DNA of 64,000 bases from Gemmatimonadota bacterium (GCA_021295815.1 JAGWBQ010000004.1:96527-160526), one strand, 5' to 3'. Positions 42,649-52,258 are shown, numbered from the stretch's first letter. The notes: generated by a model from the letters alone, not told the origin. Program-made: numbers and translations.

Positions 42649-43860
42649 ATGACGGATCCGAACGCCATTTGCCCGCCTCCCGCCGACGGTCGAGCCTGGG
42701 TGGAGGTGGATGCAGACGCCCTGCGGGCCAACGCGGCGAGCCTGGCTGCCAAGGCTGGAACCGGTGTCGCGCTGGTCCCGATGGTCAAAGCCGACGGCTA
42801 CGGACTGGGGGCGGTCGAGGTCGCTCGCTCGCTCGCCCCCCTGAAACCATGGAAGCTGGGGGTTGCCGCGGTCGCCGAGGGCACGGCCCTGCGCCGAGCC
42901 GGGATAGCCGCGCCCATCTTCGTCGCCTCTCCGGCCCTGCCGTCGGAGATCGGGGTCGCGGTCGCATCCGGGTTCGAGCTCGCGATCACCGACCTCGACC
43001 AACTGCGCGGGATCCGGGAGCTCCGCGCGGCGCGGAGCGGCGGCGGGGCAGGGAAGCACGGAGCCGACCGAGGCCCTCCGGTTCGGGTCCACCTCGAGAT
43101 CGACACCGGGATGGGGCGCGCCGGCTTCGATTGGCGTCGAGCCTCCACATGGGCCCCGGAGGTCGCCGGGCTGCTCGGACGCGGCAGGAGCGCCGACGGC
43201 GCCGAACCGACGCTAGTCCTGGAAGGGATCTTCTCCCACCTCCACTCCGCCGACGAGTCGGAACCGTCGATCCGCGAACAGCGCATGCGCCTCGAATCGG
43301 CTCTGGCCCGACTCGCTCCCCGCCGACCCGCCGCCGTCCACCTCCTCAACTCGGCCGGCGTTCTGCGCGCTCCCGACCTCGCCGCCGACGCCATCCGCCC
43401 CGGCATCTTCCTCTACGGAGGCCGGCCGGCGTCCGATCTCGAACTTCCGCGTCCGGTGGCGACCGTCAAGGCGAGAGTGGCGCACGTTAAGGAAGCCGGC
43501 CCGGGAGACACCGTGGGCTACGGCGCGACTTACACCGCCCGGCGTCACGAACGTTGGGCGACGCTCGCCATCGGCTACGGCGACGGACTGCCACGGAGGC
43601 TAGGCGATCGCGGTTGGGCGGTACTGGGAGGTCGCCCTGCTCCACTGATCGGCCGGACCTCAATGGACGTTACGGTGGTAAGGGTGGATGCCGCGCAAGA
43701 GGTGAGAAGGGGCGATGTCGCCACCGTGATCGGTCCGGGGGGCGACGAGGGACTCGCACTCCACGAAGTCGCCACCCTCGCGGACACGATTCCTTACGAG
43801 ATTTTAACGGGTCTCTCCCCCCGCCTGCCGAGAATATGGAAGGGTGTGCCAATTGACTGA
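42649..43860 (+). CDS. alr: Alanine racemase
   Basis: A 403-residue PLP enzyme that makes D-alanine for the cell wall. ATG 42649 is chosen over GTG 42634 because it fits the family N-terminus better. Motifs: WVEVDADALRANA, then the PLP lysine in VPMVKADGYGLGA, HLEIDTGMGRAGF, HLLNSAGVLRAPDL with its Ser/Gly, VGYGATYTA with the second catalytic Tyr, and GRTSMDVTVV. The presence with MurF in this window fits D-Ala-D-Ala use, although ddl is not in the window. The stop overlaps the next lipoprotein gene. Confidence 0.94.
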   Translation: MTDPNAICPPPADGRAWVEVDADALRANAASLAAKAGTGVALVPMVKADGYGLGAVEVARSLAPLKPWKLGVAAVAEGTALRRAGIAAPIFVASPALPSEIGVAVASGFELAITDLDQLRGIRELRAARSGGGAGKHGADRGPPVRVHLEIDTGMGRAGFDWRRASTWAPEVAGLLGRGRSADGAEPTLVLEGIFSHLHSADESEPSIREQRMRLESALARLAPRRPAAVHLLNSAGVLRAPDLAADAIRPGIFLYGGRPASDLELPRPVATVKARVAHVKEAGPGDTVGYGATYTARRHERWATLAIGYGDGLPRRLGDRGWAVLGGRPAPLIGRTSMDVTVVRVDAAQEVRRGDVATVIGPGGDEGLALHEVATLADTIPYEILTGLSPRLPRIWKGVPID

Positions 43861-45199
43861 GTCCGCTGATCCCGTGATCGCATTCGAACCGCTTCCTAGG
43901 GCCTGCGCGGCGGTCGCGCTGGTCGGACTGGCGATGCTCGGCGGCTGTGACGAAGTGGTGCCTACCTCGCTCGACCCCAACCGCTTTCCCGAGTCGCCGG
44001 TCACCGTCGAGCTGCACGTCGACTGGGACGGCTTCGGCTCCGGCTTCCGCACCTACGGCGGCTACGGCTCGCCGGCGGACCTGCCGAACTCGGTGCTGGC
44101 GAGCGATTTCCGGGGCGAGCTCGACTCGCACACCATAGTGCGCTGGGGCGCCTACCCGGTGTCGGTATCGGTGCGGGACACGACTGGCACGACCCGACCC
44201 GACTCCGCCCTCACCTACATCGGCGGCCGCTTCGTCGTCTACTTCGACACCCTGGCGAGCGTGACCGACGGCCCCGTGGAGGTCGAGCTGGGGGCGACCA
44301 CGGTGGAATGGGACGACCGCACCTCGAACTGGTGGTCGTCGGTGGATACCAGCGGCAACTCGAGACTCTGGCCGGAACCGGGAGGCGGGCCGGTCGAGCC
44401 TCTCGGTATCGCGACCTGGAACCCGGAGGAGGGAGACTCGCTGGCCTTCGAGATCGACTCGGCGAGGATCGCGGAGTGGGCCGACACCGCCGACGTGACC
44501 CGGGGCGCCCGGCTGCGTCTGATCACGCCGGGGGCGAGACTCGACGTGAGGGGTACCGGACTTCGCCTCCACACTCGTCCTTCGCTCCACCCCGACTCCA
44601 CCTTCTATCTCCACGTCGTCCAGGAAGACCTGACCTTCGTCTACGATCCCTATCCGACGGCGCCGGAGGAAGGAGGCCGTATTGGAGGCGTTCCCGCCTG
44701 GCGCACGGTGTTCGAGGTCGGGTCGCTCACATCGCTCACCGGGCCGCCGGAGCTCTGCGCGGCAGTCGGCTGTCCGGCGTCCTTCGAGCCCTCCCAGATC
44801 AACTATGCCGCCATCGTTCTCCACGCCAAGGCGGTCGCCGCCGCCTTCAGACCGAGCGACTCCGTCACCGTGGACGCCCGCCCCGTACTTGCAAGCGCTT
44901 CGCTCCCCAAGTCTCCGCTCGGTCCCTCGCTCACGGGGCTGCTCGGCGAGAAGGTGGCACCCGAGGCATTCCAGCCCGAAGGTCGGAATGCGGAGATCGA
45001 AATACCCGTCACGTCCTTCGTTCGAGACGTGGTGCGCGGTGTGGACGGTCGAGGCGATCCGGTAACCGGAACCCTCGCCCTCCTGGCGCGGGTCGAACCG
45101 GCGTCGCTTCCCTACGCCGCCTTCCACGGACCCGAAGGCGAGCATCCGCCCTACCTCAAAGTGGTGATCTCGGTCAGCAGATCGGGGAGCGGATCGTGA
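43844..45199 (+). CDS. Large lipoprotein of unknown function
   Basis: A 451-residue predicted lipoprotein with lipobox MLGGC. GTG 43844 overlaps the alr stop; GTG 43874 would give a shorter, cleaner signal peptide and may be the true start. The mature protein is rich in beta strands and Tyr/Trp. It contains a WWSSVDTSGNSRLWP segment and two parallel-looking regions (VEVELGATTVEWDD; GARLRLITPGARLDVRGTG). I do not recognise the family, though size and style resemble surface lipoproteins paired with outer-membrane barrels. The stop overlaps the next gene, which encodes such a barrel. Confidence 0.75.
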   Translation: MCQLTESADPVIAFEPLPRACAAVALVGLAMLGGCDEVVPTSLDPNRFPESPVTVELHVDWDGFGSGFRTYGGYGSPADLPNSVLASDFRGELDSHTIVRWGAYPVSVSVRDTTGTTRPDSALTYIGGRFVVYFDTLASVTDGPVEVELGATTVEWDDRTSNWWSSVDTSGNSRLWPEPGGGPVEPLGIATWNPEEGDSLAFEIDSARIAEWADTADVTRGARLRLITPGARLDVRGTGLRLHTRPSLHPDSTFYLHVVQEDLTFVYDPYPTAPEEGGRIGGVPAWRTVFEVGSLTSLTGPPELCAAVGCPASFEPSQINYAAIVLHAKAVAAAFRPSDSVTVDARPVLASASLPKSPLGPSLTGLLGEKVAPEAFQPEGRNAEIEIPVTSFVRDVVRGVDGRGDPVTGTLALLARVEPASLPYAAFHGPEGEHPPYLKVVISVSRSGSGS

Positions 45200-46413
45200 G
45201 TCCGGCGGTCCGCCCGCTTGCGGCCGTGCTGCTGGCGGCGCTCCTGATTCCCGCCTCAGCCCTTGGCGCCCAGTCGATCTACTCCGCCGCAGGACTGGGG
45301 CTGCCCAGCGAACCCCTCGACGGCAGAGCTCGCGCCTTGGGCAGCTTCGGCATCGGACTCACCGGCAGCTCGCTCCAGGTCAACGATCCGGCGGCAGCCG
45401 GCCGGATCGGCGTCCCCCGAGCGACCATAGTCGCGCAGCCGTCGTGGGTCGAGTACGAGCGCGGTACCGACGCGGGCCGGTTTCGCGGCAACCGGTTCCC
45501 TGCCGTTGCGGTCGGCTACCCCCTCGCCAGCGGGCTCGCGACCCTCAGCTTCAGCACCACTTTCGAGCAGCGCTTCTCCGCAGAACGGGTCATCCAGGTC
45601 GAGCTCATCAGCGGAACGCGACAGGCGCAGGAGACCTTCGATCAGGAGGGCGCCCTCTCGCACGTCCAAATGGGCTATGCCCGCTCGTTCCTGGACGGTT
45701 CGCTCTCGCTCGGGGCGCTTGTGGGTCGCAACGTGGGCTCGCTGGGCTCGCTCCTGACCCGGGACTTCACCGCATACGACTCCCTCTCGACCATCGGCAC
45801 CTACCGGAGGGAATCGCGATGGTCGTACTCCGGCTGGACGGGCACCCTGGGCGCGGCGGCCGACGTCGTCCCGATCCTTCGCCTGGCCGTGAGCGCGACT
45901 TGGTCGCAGGATCTGCGCGCCGCCGCCCAGGAAGGCACGACGGAGTCGGACCGCTACTGGGGCGTGCCGGCACGTTACCGGGGCGGCTTCTCCCTGGCCC
46001 TTTCGAGCGGGCTCCAACTCGCCGGGAGCGCGGTGTACGCGGACTGGTCGCAGAGCTCCACCGATCTGGCCGAAGACGTGACCGCGAGCAGCTCGTTCGG
46101 CTACGGGATCGGCATCGAGCTCACCCGGGGACGACTCTTCGGGCGCGGGACTCCGCTGCGGCTCGGGTACCGTTCGAGCCGGCTGCCGTTCGCCTTCACC
46201 GAGTACGGGAACGGCGGCGGACCCCGAGGGCCGGACTCCGAGGCCGCCGTCGAGACCGTGTTCGCCGGCGGAATCGGCTTCCCCCTCGCAGGCAGCGAAG
46301 AGCTGACCCTGGCGAGCGCGGACCTGGCGGTCGAGAGGGGACGGCGGCAGGACTTCATCCTCTCCGAGAGCTTCTGGCGCGTAACCGTGTCTCTGTCGGT
46401 GTCCGGCTTCTGA
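45196..46413 (+). CDS. Outer-membrane beta-barrel protein (PorV/FadL-like layout)
   Basis: A 405-residue exported protein starting at GTG 45196 in GTGA overlap with the upstream lipoprotein. The signal peptide ends ALGAQ. It then reads LPSEPLDGRARALGSFGIGLTGSSLQVNDPAAAG, the pattern seen in PorV-type and FadL-like proteins, where a short helix and a DP(A)A turn precede the barrel. Amphipathic beta strands with aromatic girdles alternate for the rest, and the C-terminus is WRVTVSLSVSGF, ending in Phe as barrels do. It may form one unit with the coupled lipoprotein. Substrate unknown. Confidence 0.8.
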   Translation: MSPAVRPLAAVLLAALLIPASALGAQSIYSAAGLGLPSEPLDGRARALGSFGIGLTGSSLQVNDPAAAGRIGVPRATIVAQPSWVEYERGTDAGRFRGNRFPAVAVGYPLASGLATLSFSTTFEQRFSAERVIQVELISGTRQAQETFDQEGALSHVQMGYARSFLDGSLSLGALVGRNVGSLGSLLTRDFTAYDSLSTIGTYRRESRWSYSGWTGTLGAAADVVPILRLAVSATWSQDLRAAAQEGTTESDRYWGVPARYRGGFSLALSSGLQLAGSAVYADWSQSSTDLAEDVTASSSFGYGIGIELTRGRLFGRGTPLRLGYRSSRLPFAFTEYGNGGGPRGPDSEAAVETVFAGGIGFPLAGSEELTLASADLAVERGRRQDFILSESFWRVTVSLSVSGF

Positions 46414-46416
46414 CCG

Positions 46417-47910
46417 ATGGCGCGAACGATCGGCGGACCGTCTCCTCGGCGAGGATCGGATCTTCCCCGGGCTTATGTGGAGACCTACGGTTGCCAGATG
46501 AACATCGCCGACGGCGAGCTCATGCAGGGGATCCTCGACGGAGCCGGGTACCGTATCGCTTCGTCGCCTGAAGAGGCCGACGTCATCCTGGTCAACACCT
46601 GCGCCATCCGAGAGAACGCCGAGCGGCGGGTGATCGGCAGGGTAGGACAGCTCTCCGGGCTGAAGCGCGCGAAGCCCGATCTGGTCCTCGGTGTCACCGG
46701 TTGCATGGCGCAGCGCATGGGCGAGGAGCTGCTCGCCAAGGCGTCCGCGGTCGATCTCGTGATGGGACCCGACGGCTATCGCTCCCTGCCGGAGAAGCTG
46801 GCCGCTCTGCGGGAGGGAGGGAGCCCCGAGGGCGAGCCCGCCGGCGCCTCGTCCGCCGGGACCGCATCCGGCGACTCCTGCTCCTCCGGCTTCCGGACCG
46901 CCGTCCCCGGCAACGGCCGTCGCCGCGGCCTGCAGCTGGCGGTGCTCGATCTCGATCTCGACGAGAACTACGCCGGCCTCGAGACGAGAAGGAGCGAAGG
47001 TCCGTCCGCCTGGGTTCCCATCCAGCGGGGATGCAACCACCGATGCACGTTCTGCATCGTTCCCTACGTGCGCGGCTCGGAAAAGAACCGCGATCCCGCC
47101 GAGATCATCGCCGAGATCAGGCGGCTTGCCGCCGCCGGAGTCAGCGAGGTCACGCTTCTGGGCCAGACGGTGAACTCCTACGGTCGGGGAGAATGGGGAT
47201 TCCCGCGCCTTCTCCGCAGCGTCGCGCGCATAGACGGGATCCGGCGGGTGCGCTTCACCTCGCCCCACCCGAACGATCTCTCGGAAGAGCTGGTCGAGGT
47301 GATGGCCACCGAGCCGAGCGTATGCGAGCAGCTCCACCTGCCCGTCCAGTCGGGATCGGATCGGGTGCTCAGGCGCATGCTCCGCCGATATACCGTCGAG
47401 AGCTTCATGGCGAAGGTCGAGCTCGCCCGGTCGGCCATCGACGACCTGGCTCTCTCCACCGACGTAATCGTCGCCTTCCCGGACGAGACCGAAGAGGAGT
47501 TCGAGGCCACGCTCGATCTCATGCGCGACGTCCGCTTCGACGACGCCTTCACCTACAAATATTCGCCGCGCCCGGGGACTCCGGCCACGCGCCTTCCCGC
47601 AGGCCAGTTCATCGGTCCTGAGATCGGGTCCAGGCGCTTGAGCGAGCTGATCGACGTCACCCGCGAGATCCAGGCCGAGATCAACCGCGACGAGGTGGGC
47701 CGAGTGGAGGAGGTGCTCGTGGAGCGCGAGGCCAGATACCCAGGCCAGCTCCTCGGTCGGACGCGGAGGAACAAGGTAGTGGCCTTCGCGTCCGACCGTC
47801 TTCGACCCGGCGACTACGCCCGGGTGAAGCTCGATTCCACGACCGGCGCGACCTTCGCCGGGCATGAGAGCCCCTTTGCTGACGAACTGCTCGCTCACGC
47901 GGCCGGATGA
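46417..47910 (+). CDS. miaB: tRNA-2-methylthio-N6-dimethylallyladenosine synthase MiaB
   Basis: A 497-residue radical SAM methylthiotransferase that modifies A37 of tRNAs reading UNN codons. Domains: N-terminal UPF0004 (VETYGCQMNIADGELM; NTCAIRENAERR), radical SAM with RGCNHRCTFCIVPYVRG (CxxxCxxC near residue 205), and a C-terminal TRAM domain. The cofactor-binding Cys of UPF0004 (GCQMN, NTCA, TGCMAQ) are all present. A Ser/Gly/Ala-rich linker of about 35 residues is inserted near residue 140. It is followed by an ATGA overlap with a LapA-like gene. Confidence 0.95.
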   Translation: MARTIGGPSPRRGSDLPRAYVETYGCQMNIADGELMQGILDGAGYRIASSPEEADVILVNTCAIRENAERRVIGRVGQLSGLKRAKPDLVLGVTGCMAQRMGEELLAKASAVDLVMGPDGYRSLPEKLAALREGGSPEGEPAGASSAGTASGDSCSSGFRTAVPGNGRRRGLQLAVLDLDLDENYAGLETRRSEGPSAWVPIQRGCNHRCTFCIVPYVRGSEKNRDPAEIIAEIRRLAAAGVSEVTLLGQTVNSYGRGEWGFPRLLRSVARIDGIRRVRFTSPHPNDLSEELVEVMATEPSVCEQLHLPVQSGSDRVLRRMLRRYTVESFMAKVELARSAIDDLALSTDVIVAFPDETEEEFEATLDLMRDVRFDDAFTYKYSPRPGTPATRLPAGQFIGPEIGSRRLSELIDVTREIQAEINRDEVGRVEEVLVEREARYPGQLLGRTRRNKVVAFASDRLRPGDYARVKLDSTTGATFAGHESPFADELLAHAAG

Positions 47911-48236
47911 GCGCGCGCACGTGGAGCGCTCTCGCCATCGCCCTCATCGGCGCAGGCGCCTTCGCCTTCGCCACGCTCAACACCGACCGAGGAGTCGCCA
48001 TCGACCTCGGTTTCATGACGCTGAGACGAGTTCCGGTTTCGGCGGTCGCCTTCGGGGGCTTCGTTGCGGGTCTGCTAGTCATGATCGTCGCGGGGATACA
48101 CTCCGACCTGAAAGTGCGGCGCATCCTGCGCACCCGGCTCGCCGAAGAGGCGGACCAGGAGCGCGTGACCATGGTCGATCACACCCAGCGCGACCTCTTC
48201 GCCGGAGAAGACCGTAGGGGCGAGGAGGTGCTCTGA
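47907..48236 (+). CDS. LapA-domain membrane protein
   Basis: A 109-residue inner-membrane protein with two hydrophobic segments (WSALAIALIGAGAFAFATLN; VAFGGFVAGLLVMIVAG) separated by VAIDLGFMTLRRVPVS. This two-helix layout is that of the LapA/DUF1049 family, whose E. coli member works with LapB in regulating lipopolysaccharide synthesis. The C-terminus is charged and possibly cytoplasmic. It starts in an ATGA overlap with miaB. A hairpin just after its stop could terminate the transcript. Confidence 0.75.
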   Translation: MSARTWSALAIALIGAGAFAFATLNTDRGVAIDLGFMTLRRVPVSAVAFGGFVAGLLVMIVAGIHSDLKVRRILRTRLAEEADQERVTMVDHTQRDLFAGEDRRGEEVL

Positions 48237-48237
48237 C

Positions 48238-48256
48238 AGCGGCGCTTCGCCGCTTT
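48238..48256 (+). terminator. Terminator-like hairpin after the LapA-like gene
   Basis: AGCGGCG (48238-48244) and CGCCGCT (48248-48254) form a perfect 7-bp stem with loop CTT, followed by TTC. The tail is short in T, so its strength is doubtful. Confidence 0.45.
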
Positions 48257-48411
48257 CGGCGCTAGTGCAGGTCTCGCAACGAGCTCTAGCTGGGGGAGCG
48301 TGTTGGGAACGGTCCGCTCCTGTTCGCCGCGCACGGCCGGCGATCCTGAAGCTGCAACTCATGTAGAGAGGAAGTCCAACGAAACATCGGCTGGCGTTAC
48401 CGCTGGGAACG

Positions 48412-50724
48412 ATGCCGCCGGTCGCCCACGTCGCACTGGCCTTTGCGATCGGCATCGCCTTCTCGGACATCGGCGCGCTCAAATCCGCCGCGCCGCTCCT
48501 GCTCGCCGCTGTTCTGCTGACGCCCATCCGGCCATTGCGACGCGTGGGTCCGGGTTCCATGCTCTGGCTTCTCATAGTCCTAGCGGGCCTGCTCTCCGGG
48601 ACGTGGGCGCGGGCTTCGCCTCCATGCGGCGGTGGGAGCGAAACCGTGGTCGGTCGGCTGTTGGCGATGCCGGGGGAGGGATCGACGTCCTTCTTCGTGG
48701 AGCGAGTCGGGAACGGAGCGGGACACGGTACCGGACCCGGTTCTGCGGACGAGTCGCGGACCCGAGGGGCCACCGCCTGCGAGATCCGGGTCTACTTCGG
48801 CGAGGCCGCCCTCGGCGACCTCGCCCGCCTGGATGTGAGCGCCGGCGAACCGGTCGTGCTCGGCGGCGAGTGGCGGGAGGGGCGCGCGGGTCCCTGGTTC
48901 AGGGCGGGCGCGGCGGCCGCCGCGCCTGCGGGTTCGGGCCGGTCGGCTTCGCCGCGCTGGGCCCTCGTGCGCTGGCGCGCCTCGCTCACCGACCGGCTCG
49001 GAGAGCTCTTCGGTGAGCGAGGCGGTCTCGCGTCGGCGCTGGTGCTCGCAAGGCGGGAAGGGCTCGATCCGGCCCTGCGCCAAGCGTTCGCCGATGCCGG
49101 ACTCGCCCACCTGCTCGCCATCTCCGGTTTCCACACCGGACTAGTCTACGGCATCCTCCGGGTCCTCCTCGGCCTGATCGGCCTCGGCCGCCGTCGAGCC
49201 CGGATCGCCGCCGCTCTCGCCACCTGGGCCTACGTCGGCTTCATAGGCTTCCCCGACGCCGCCTCGCGCGCTGCGGTGATCGTCACCTTTCTGGCTCTGG
49301 CTCACTCGCTCGGCAGGCCGCAGGCGCGCTGGGGCGGCCTCGGCGGCGCGGCGCTCATACTGCTCCTCCTCGACCCGACCCGGCTCTGGAGCGCGGGCTT
49401 CCAGCTCTCCTTCGCCGGCGCCGCCGGCCTCCTCGCCTGGACCCGCCCGCTCGAGAACCTCTTCGAACGCTGGAGCAGCGGCCGCTTCCGCCTCCCACGC
49501 TCGGCGGTCTCGGCATTTTCGGCCAGCCTGGCAGCCACGGCGGCGACCACCCCCATCGTGGTATGGCACTTCGAGCAGGTCGCCCTGCTCGGCGTGCCCA
49601 ACACATTGGCCTTGACGCCCCTGGTCGCGATAGGCGTTCCGGGTATCCTCTTCTCGCTTGCCCTCGACATCTTGTCGCCGGAAGCCGCTCAGGTCTTCGC
49701 CGGCGGGGTCGAACTCATGCTCCTCGCCCTCCAGCGAGCGGTCGAGGCGACCAGCTCCCTCTCCTGGGCAAGCGCGTGGACACCGGCGGCCACCGTCTCG
49801 GCCAGCGCGACCGGCGTCGCCGCCGGGGCGCTGCTGGCTCGCCTGATTCGGGCACGATCTCGAACCCGGCGCATCCTCCTCGCCTTCTGGACGCTGGTCG
49901 GCCTCCTCGTCTGGCCGCTGACACTCGCCTGGAGCGGAAGGGGGACGCTCAGCATGCACTTCCTCGATGTCGGCCAGGGCGACGCCGTGGCCGTCCGCAC
50001 CCCAGGGAAACGCTGGCTGCTCTTCGACACCGGACCGCCCAAGCGCGACGAAAACCGTCCGCACGCGGTGATCCGACAGCTTCGCGAACTCGGTGCGCGT
50101 CGTCTGGACGCGCTCATCCTGACCCACCCCGATCTCGATCACATCGGGGGCGCGGCCGAGCTGCTTCGCGACGTCGACGTGGTCGAAGTGCTGGACCCCG
50201 CCCTTCCCGCTGCGCGTCCTGCCTACATCGAGCTTCTGGAGATCGCCGAAGCCCGGGGGATACCTTGGCGACAAGCCCTCAAAGGCGAGAGCTGGAGCAT
50301 GGACGGAGTGGATTTCCACGTCCTCTGGCCCGACCCCGACTCCGAATTCGTGGACGCCAACACCTCCTCCGTCGTCGTGCTCGCGAGCTTCGGCGAACTC
50401 GATCTTCTCCTCACCGGAGACGCGCCCGACGAGGTCGAGCTCGACATCCTGCCCGACATACTCGCGCGAACTCGCACCCTCGAGATCCTCAAGGTCGGCC
50501 ACCACGGCAGCCGGACCTCGACGGCCCCCGACCTCGCGCGCCGGCTACCGCCCCAAGTCGCCGTCGTCTCGCTCGGACGCTACAATCGCTTCGGGCACCC
50601 CGACCCCGGCGTCGTGAGGCGTCTGGAGGCGGAAGGAGCTCGGATCTACCGAACCGATCGCGACGGAAGCGTGACGGTGATCGGCAGGGACGACGGCAGC
50701 TTCCGGGTGAGGATCGGGCGTTGA
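48412..50724 (+). CDS. comEC: DNA internalization-related competence protein ComEC/Rec2
   Basis: A 770-residue polytopic protein that moves transforming DNA across the inner membrane. It has an N-terminal soluble/OB-like part after the first membrane helices (about 60-180), the competence domain with SALVLARREGLDPALRQAFADAGLAHLLAISGFHTGLVYGI, and a C-terminal metallo-beta-lactamase-like domain with FLDVGQGDAVAVRTP and LTHPDLDHIGGA (near residue 570), then GHHGSRTSTAPDLARRL. The zinc motif reads HPDLDH rather than the classical HxHxDH, as is usual for ComEC. This suggests natural transformation, although no other com gene is in the window. Confidence 0.93.
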   Translation: MPPVAHVALAFAIGIAFSDIGALKSAAPLLLAAVLLTPIRPLRRVGPGSMLWLLIVLAGLLSGTWARASPPCGGGSETVVGRLLAMPGEGSTSFFVERVGNGAGHGTGPGSADESRTRGATACEIRVYFGEAALGDLARLDVSAGEPVVLGGEWREGRAGPWFRAGAAAAAPAGSGRSASPRWALVRWRASLTDRLGELFGERGGLASALVLARREGLDPALRQAFADAGLAHLLAISGFHTGLVYGILRVLLGLIGLGRRRARIAAALATWAYVGFIGFPDAASRAAVIVTFLALAHSLGRPQARWGGLGGAALILLLLDPTRLWSAGFQLSFAGAAGLLAWTRPLENLFERWSSGRFRLPRSAVSAFSASLAATAATTPIVVWHFEQVALLGVPNTLALTPLVAIGVPGILFSLALDILSPEAAQVFAGGVELMLLALQRAVEATSSLSWASAWTPAATVSASATGVAAGALLARLIRARSRTRRILLAFWTLVGLLVWPLTLAWSGRGTLSMHFLDVGQGDAVAVRTPGKRWLLFDTGPPKRDENRPHAVIRQLRELGARRLDALILTHPDLDHIGGAAELLRDVDVVEVLDPALPAARPAYIELLEIAEARGIPWRQALKGESWSMDGVDFHVLWPDPDSEFVDANTSSVVVLASFGELDLLLTGDAPDEVELDILPDILARTRTLEILKVGHHGSRTSTAPDLARRLPPQVAVVSLGRYNRFGHPDPGVVRRLEAEGARIYRTDRDGSVTVIGRDDGSFRVRIGR

Positions 50725-50748
50725 GCCCGCGCAGCCGTCGCCGCCGAC

Positions 50749-51525
50749 ATGCCCTCGTCGCCCGAGCGGGCGCTTCCCTCACTTCGACGCCATGAACAAT
50801 TCTTCCCCAAAGGGGTGCGAAGGACGTCCCCCACCGCAGCCCACTTGGAATTCCTGACCCAGGTACTCGCCATCGCCGCCAAGGACCTCTCCATCGAGCG
50901 GCGGAGCCGGGAGCGCGTCCTCGCCGCGGCAGCCTTCTCGGCGCTCGTCGTCCTCCTTTTCGCCCTGGCCTTCGACAGGACCGGGGCCGGAAGCAGGGAG
51001 CTGGCCGCGCCGGTAATCTGGATGACGCTCGTCTTCGGCGGCCTCCTCGCGGTGGCCCGCACCTTCCATCTGGAGCGCGAGGACGACGCCCTGACCGGAC
51101 TCCTCCAGAGTCCGGCTCCCCGGGACGCCATCTACCTCGGCAAGACGCTCGCCAACGCCGTAGTGGTCTTCCCGCTCACGACGCTCGTGCTGGTGGCGTT
51201 CGCACTGCTCTTCGGCACGGGATTCCCAACGCCTCCCGCCTTCGGACTGACGCTCGTCGCGCTCTCGCTCGGCGCTCTGGCATTCGTCGCGCACGGCACC
51301 CTGCTCGCGGTGATTTCGACGGGGGCGAGATCGGGGGACGCGCTCCTTCTCGTTCTAGTGCTCCCGCTCGCCGTGCCGGTTGTAATTTTCGGGGTGGACG
51401 CGGTGTCCGCGTCCCTGGCCGGCCGACTCGCGGAGGCGGTGCCGGCGATCCGCTGGCTCGGGGGGTTCGCTCTGGTGTCGCTTTTTTCGGGGGCCGTGCT
51501 CTTCCGTTACCTGGTTGAGGAGTAA
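50749..51525 (+). CDS. ccmB: Heme exporter protein CcmB
   Basis: The inner-membrane permease subunit of the cytochrome c maturation System I ABC exporter. ATG 50749 gives 258 residues; TTG 50845 (LEFLTQVLAIAAKDLSIERRSRE) would give 226, closer to the usual size of about 220, and may be the true start. Six hydrophobic segments follow. ELRTRE-like IERRSRERVLAAAAFSALVVLLFALAF and LTGLLQSPAPRDAIYLGK are typical. The ATPase partner CcmA is not next to it. The product serves cytochromes such as the one encoded earlier in the window. Confidence 0.88.
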   Translation: MPSSPERALPSLRRHEQFFPKGVRRTSPTAAHLEFLTQVLAIAAKDLSIERRSRERVLAAAAFSALVVLLFALAFDRTGAGSRELAAPVIWMTLVFGGLLAVARTFHLEREDDALTGLLQSPAPRDAIYLGKTLANAVVVFPLTTLVLVAFALLFGTGFPTPPAFGLTLVALSLGALAFVAHGTLLAVISTGARSGDALLLVLVLPLAVPVVIFGVDAVSASLAGRLAEAVPAIRWLGGFALVSLFSGAVLFRYLVEE

Positions 51526-51546
51526 CGACATGCGCAGGATCAGGAA

Positions 51547-52227
51547 GTGAAAGGGCTGACCCGGTCCGCCGGGGCACTGACCCTTTTGGGGATGGCCGGG
51601 CTCGGGCTCACCTACGCGCTCGCCTTCTTCTGGGTCTCCACGGATCTGGACCAGGGCGTGGTCCAGCGCATCTTCTATATTCATGTGCCTGCGGCATGGA
51701 CCGCGTTTCTGGCCTTCGGCCTCGCGGCCGTCCTGAGCGGAGTCTACCTCTGGCTTCGAGACCCGCGCATCGACCGCGCCGCCTTCACGGCCGTCGAGGG
51801 AGGGATGATATTCGCGACCGTCATGCTCGTCAGCGGCCCGCTATGGGCGAAGATCGCCTGGGGCACCTACTGGACCTGGGAACCTCGGCTGACCTTCACC
51901 CTCATCCTCTGGTTCATCTTCCTCGGCTACCTCCTCGTGCGACGCTCGACGGCGAATCCTGAAAAAGGCATGCGCTACGCCGCGGTCATCGCCATCATCG
52001 GTGCGCTGGACATTCCGTTCATCCATGTGAGCGTGCAGGTGTTCCGCTCGCTCCACCCGCAGGCGGTGGTGATGCAGAGCGACGGACGCCCGGACCTGCC
52101 CTCCGACATGCTGACGCTGCTGGGCGTGTCGCTGCTCGCCTTCACCTTTCTCTTCCTCGGACTCTGGATCGCCAACTACGTCGCCGTCACGCGAGCGAGC
52201 GCGACGACGAATTCGACGCCGGACTGA
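51547..52227 (+). CDS. ccmC: Heme exporter protein CcmC (CcsA/CcmC family)
   Basis: A 226-residue heme-handling membrane protein that loads heme onto CcmE. Six membrane segments are visible. The WWD-type heme site reads WGTYWTWEPRLTF, and the two external histidines are in RIFYIHVPAAW and IPFIHVSVQVFRSLHP. GTG 51547 has AGGA at 51536-51539. A six-codon ORF (51530-51550) lies just before it, ending over the GTG; it is probably accidental. CcmE and CcmF are not in the window. Confidence 0.93.
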   Translation: MKGLTRSAGALTLLGMAGLGLTYALAFFWVSTDLDQGVVQRIFYIHVPAAWTAFLAFGLAAVLSGVYLWLRDPRIDRAAFTAVEGGMIFATVMLVSGPLWAKIAWGTYWTWEPRLTFTLILWFIFLGYLLVRRSTANPEKGMRYAAVIAIIGALDIPFIHVSVQVFRSLHPQAVVMQSDGRPDLPSDMLTLLGVSLLAFTFLFLGLWIANYVAVTRASATTNSTPD

Positions 52228-52258
52228 GCGCCCGCGACTGCCCCGAACCCTCGCCACC

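Noticed and set aside
45256..47898. 880-codon minus-strand ORF
   Set aside because: It lies antisense to the outer-membrane barrel and miaB, both clear genes. It has Arg/Gly/Pro-rich composition with no motif, typical of antisense frames in GC-rich DNA.
51530..51550. Six-codon ORF (MRRIRK) with a good ribosome site before ccmC
   Set aside because: The ccmC GTG has its own AGGA seven bases upstream, so no coupling peptide is needed. Too short to support.
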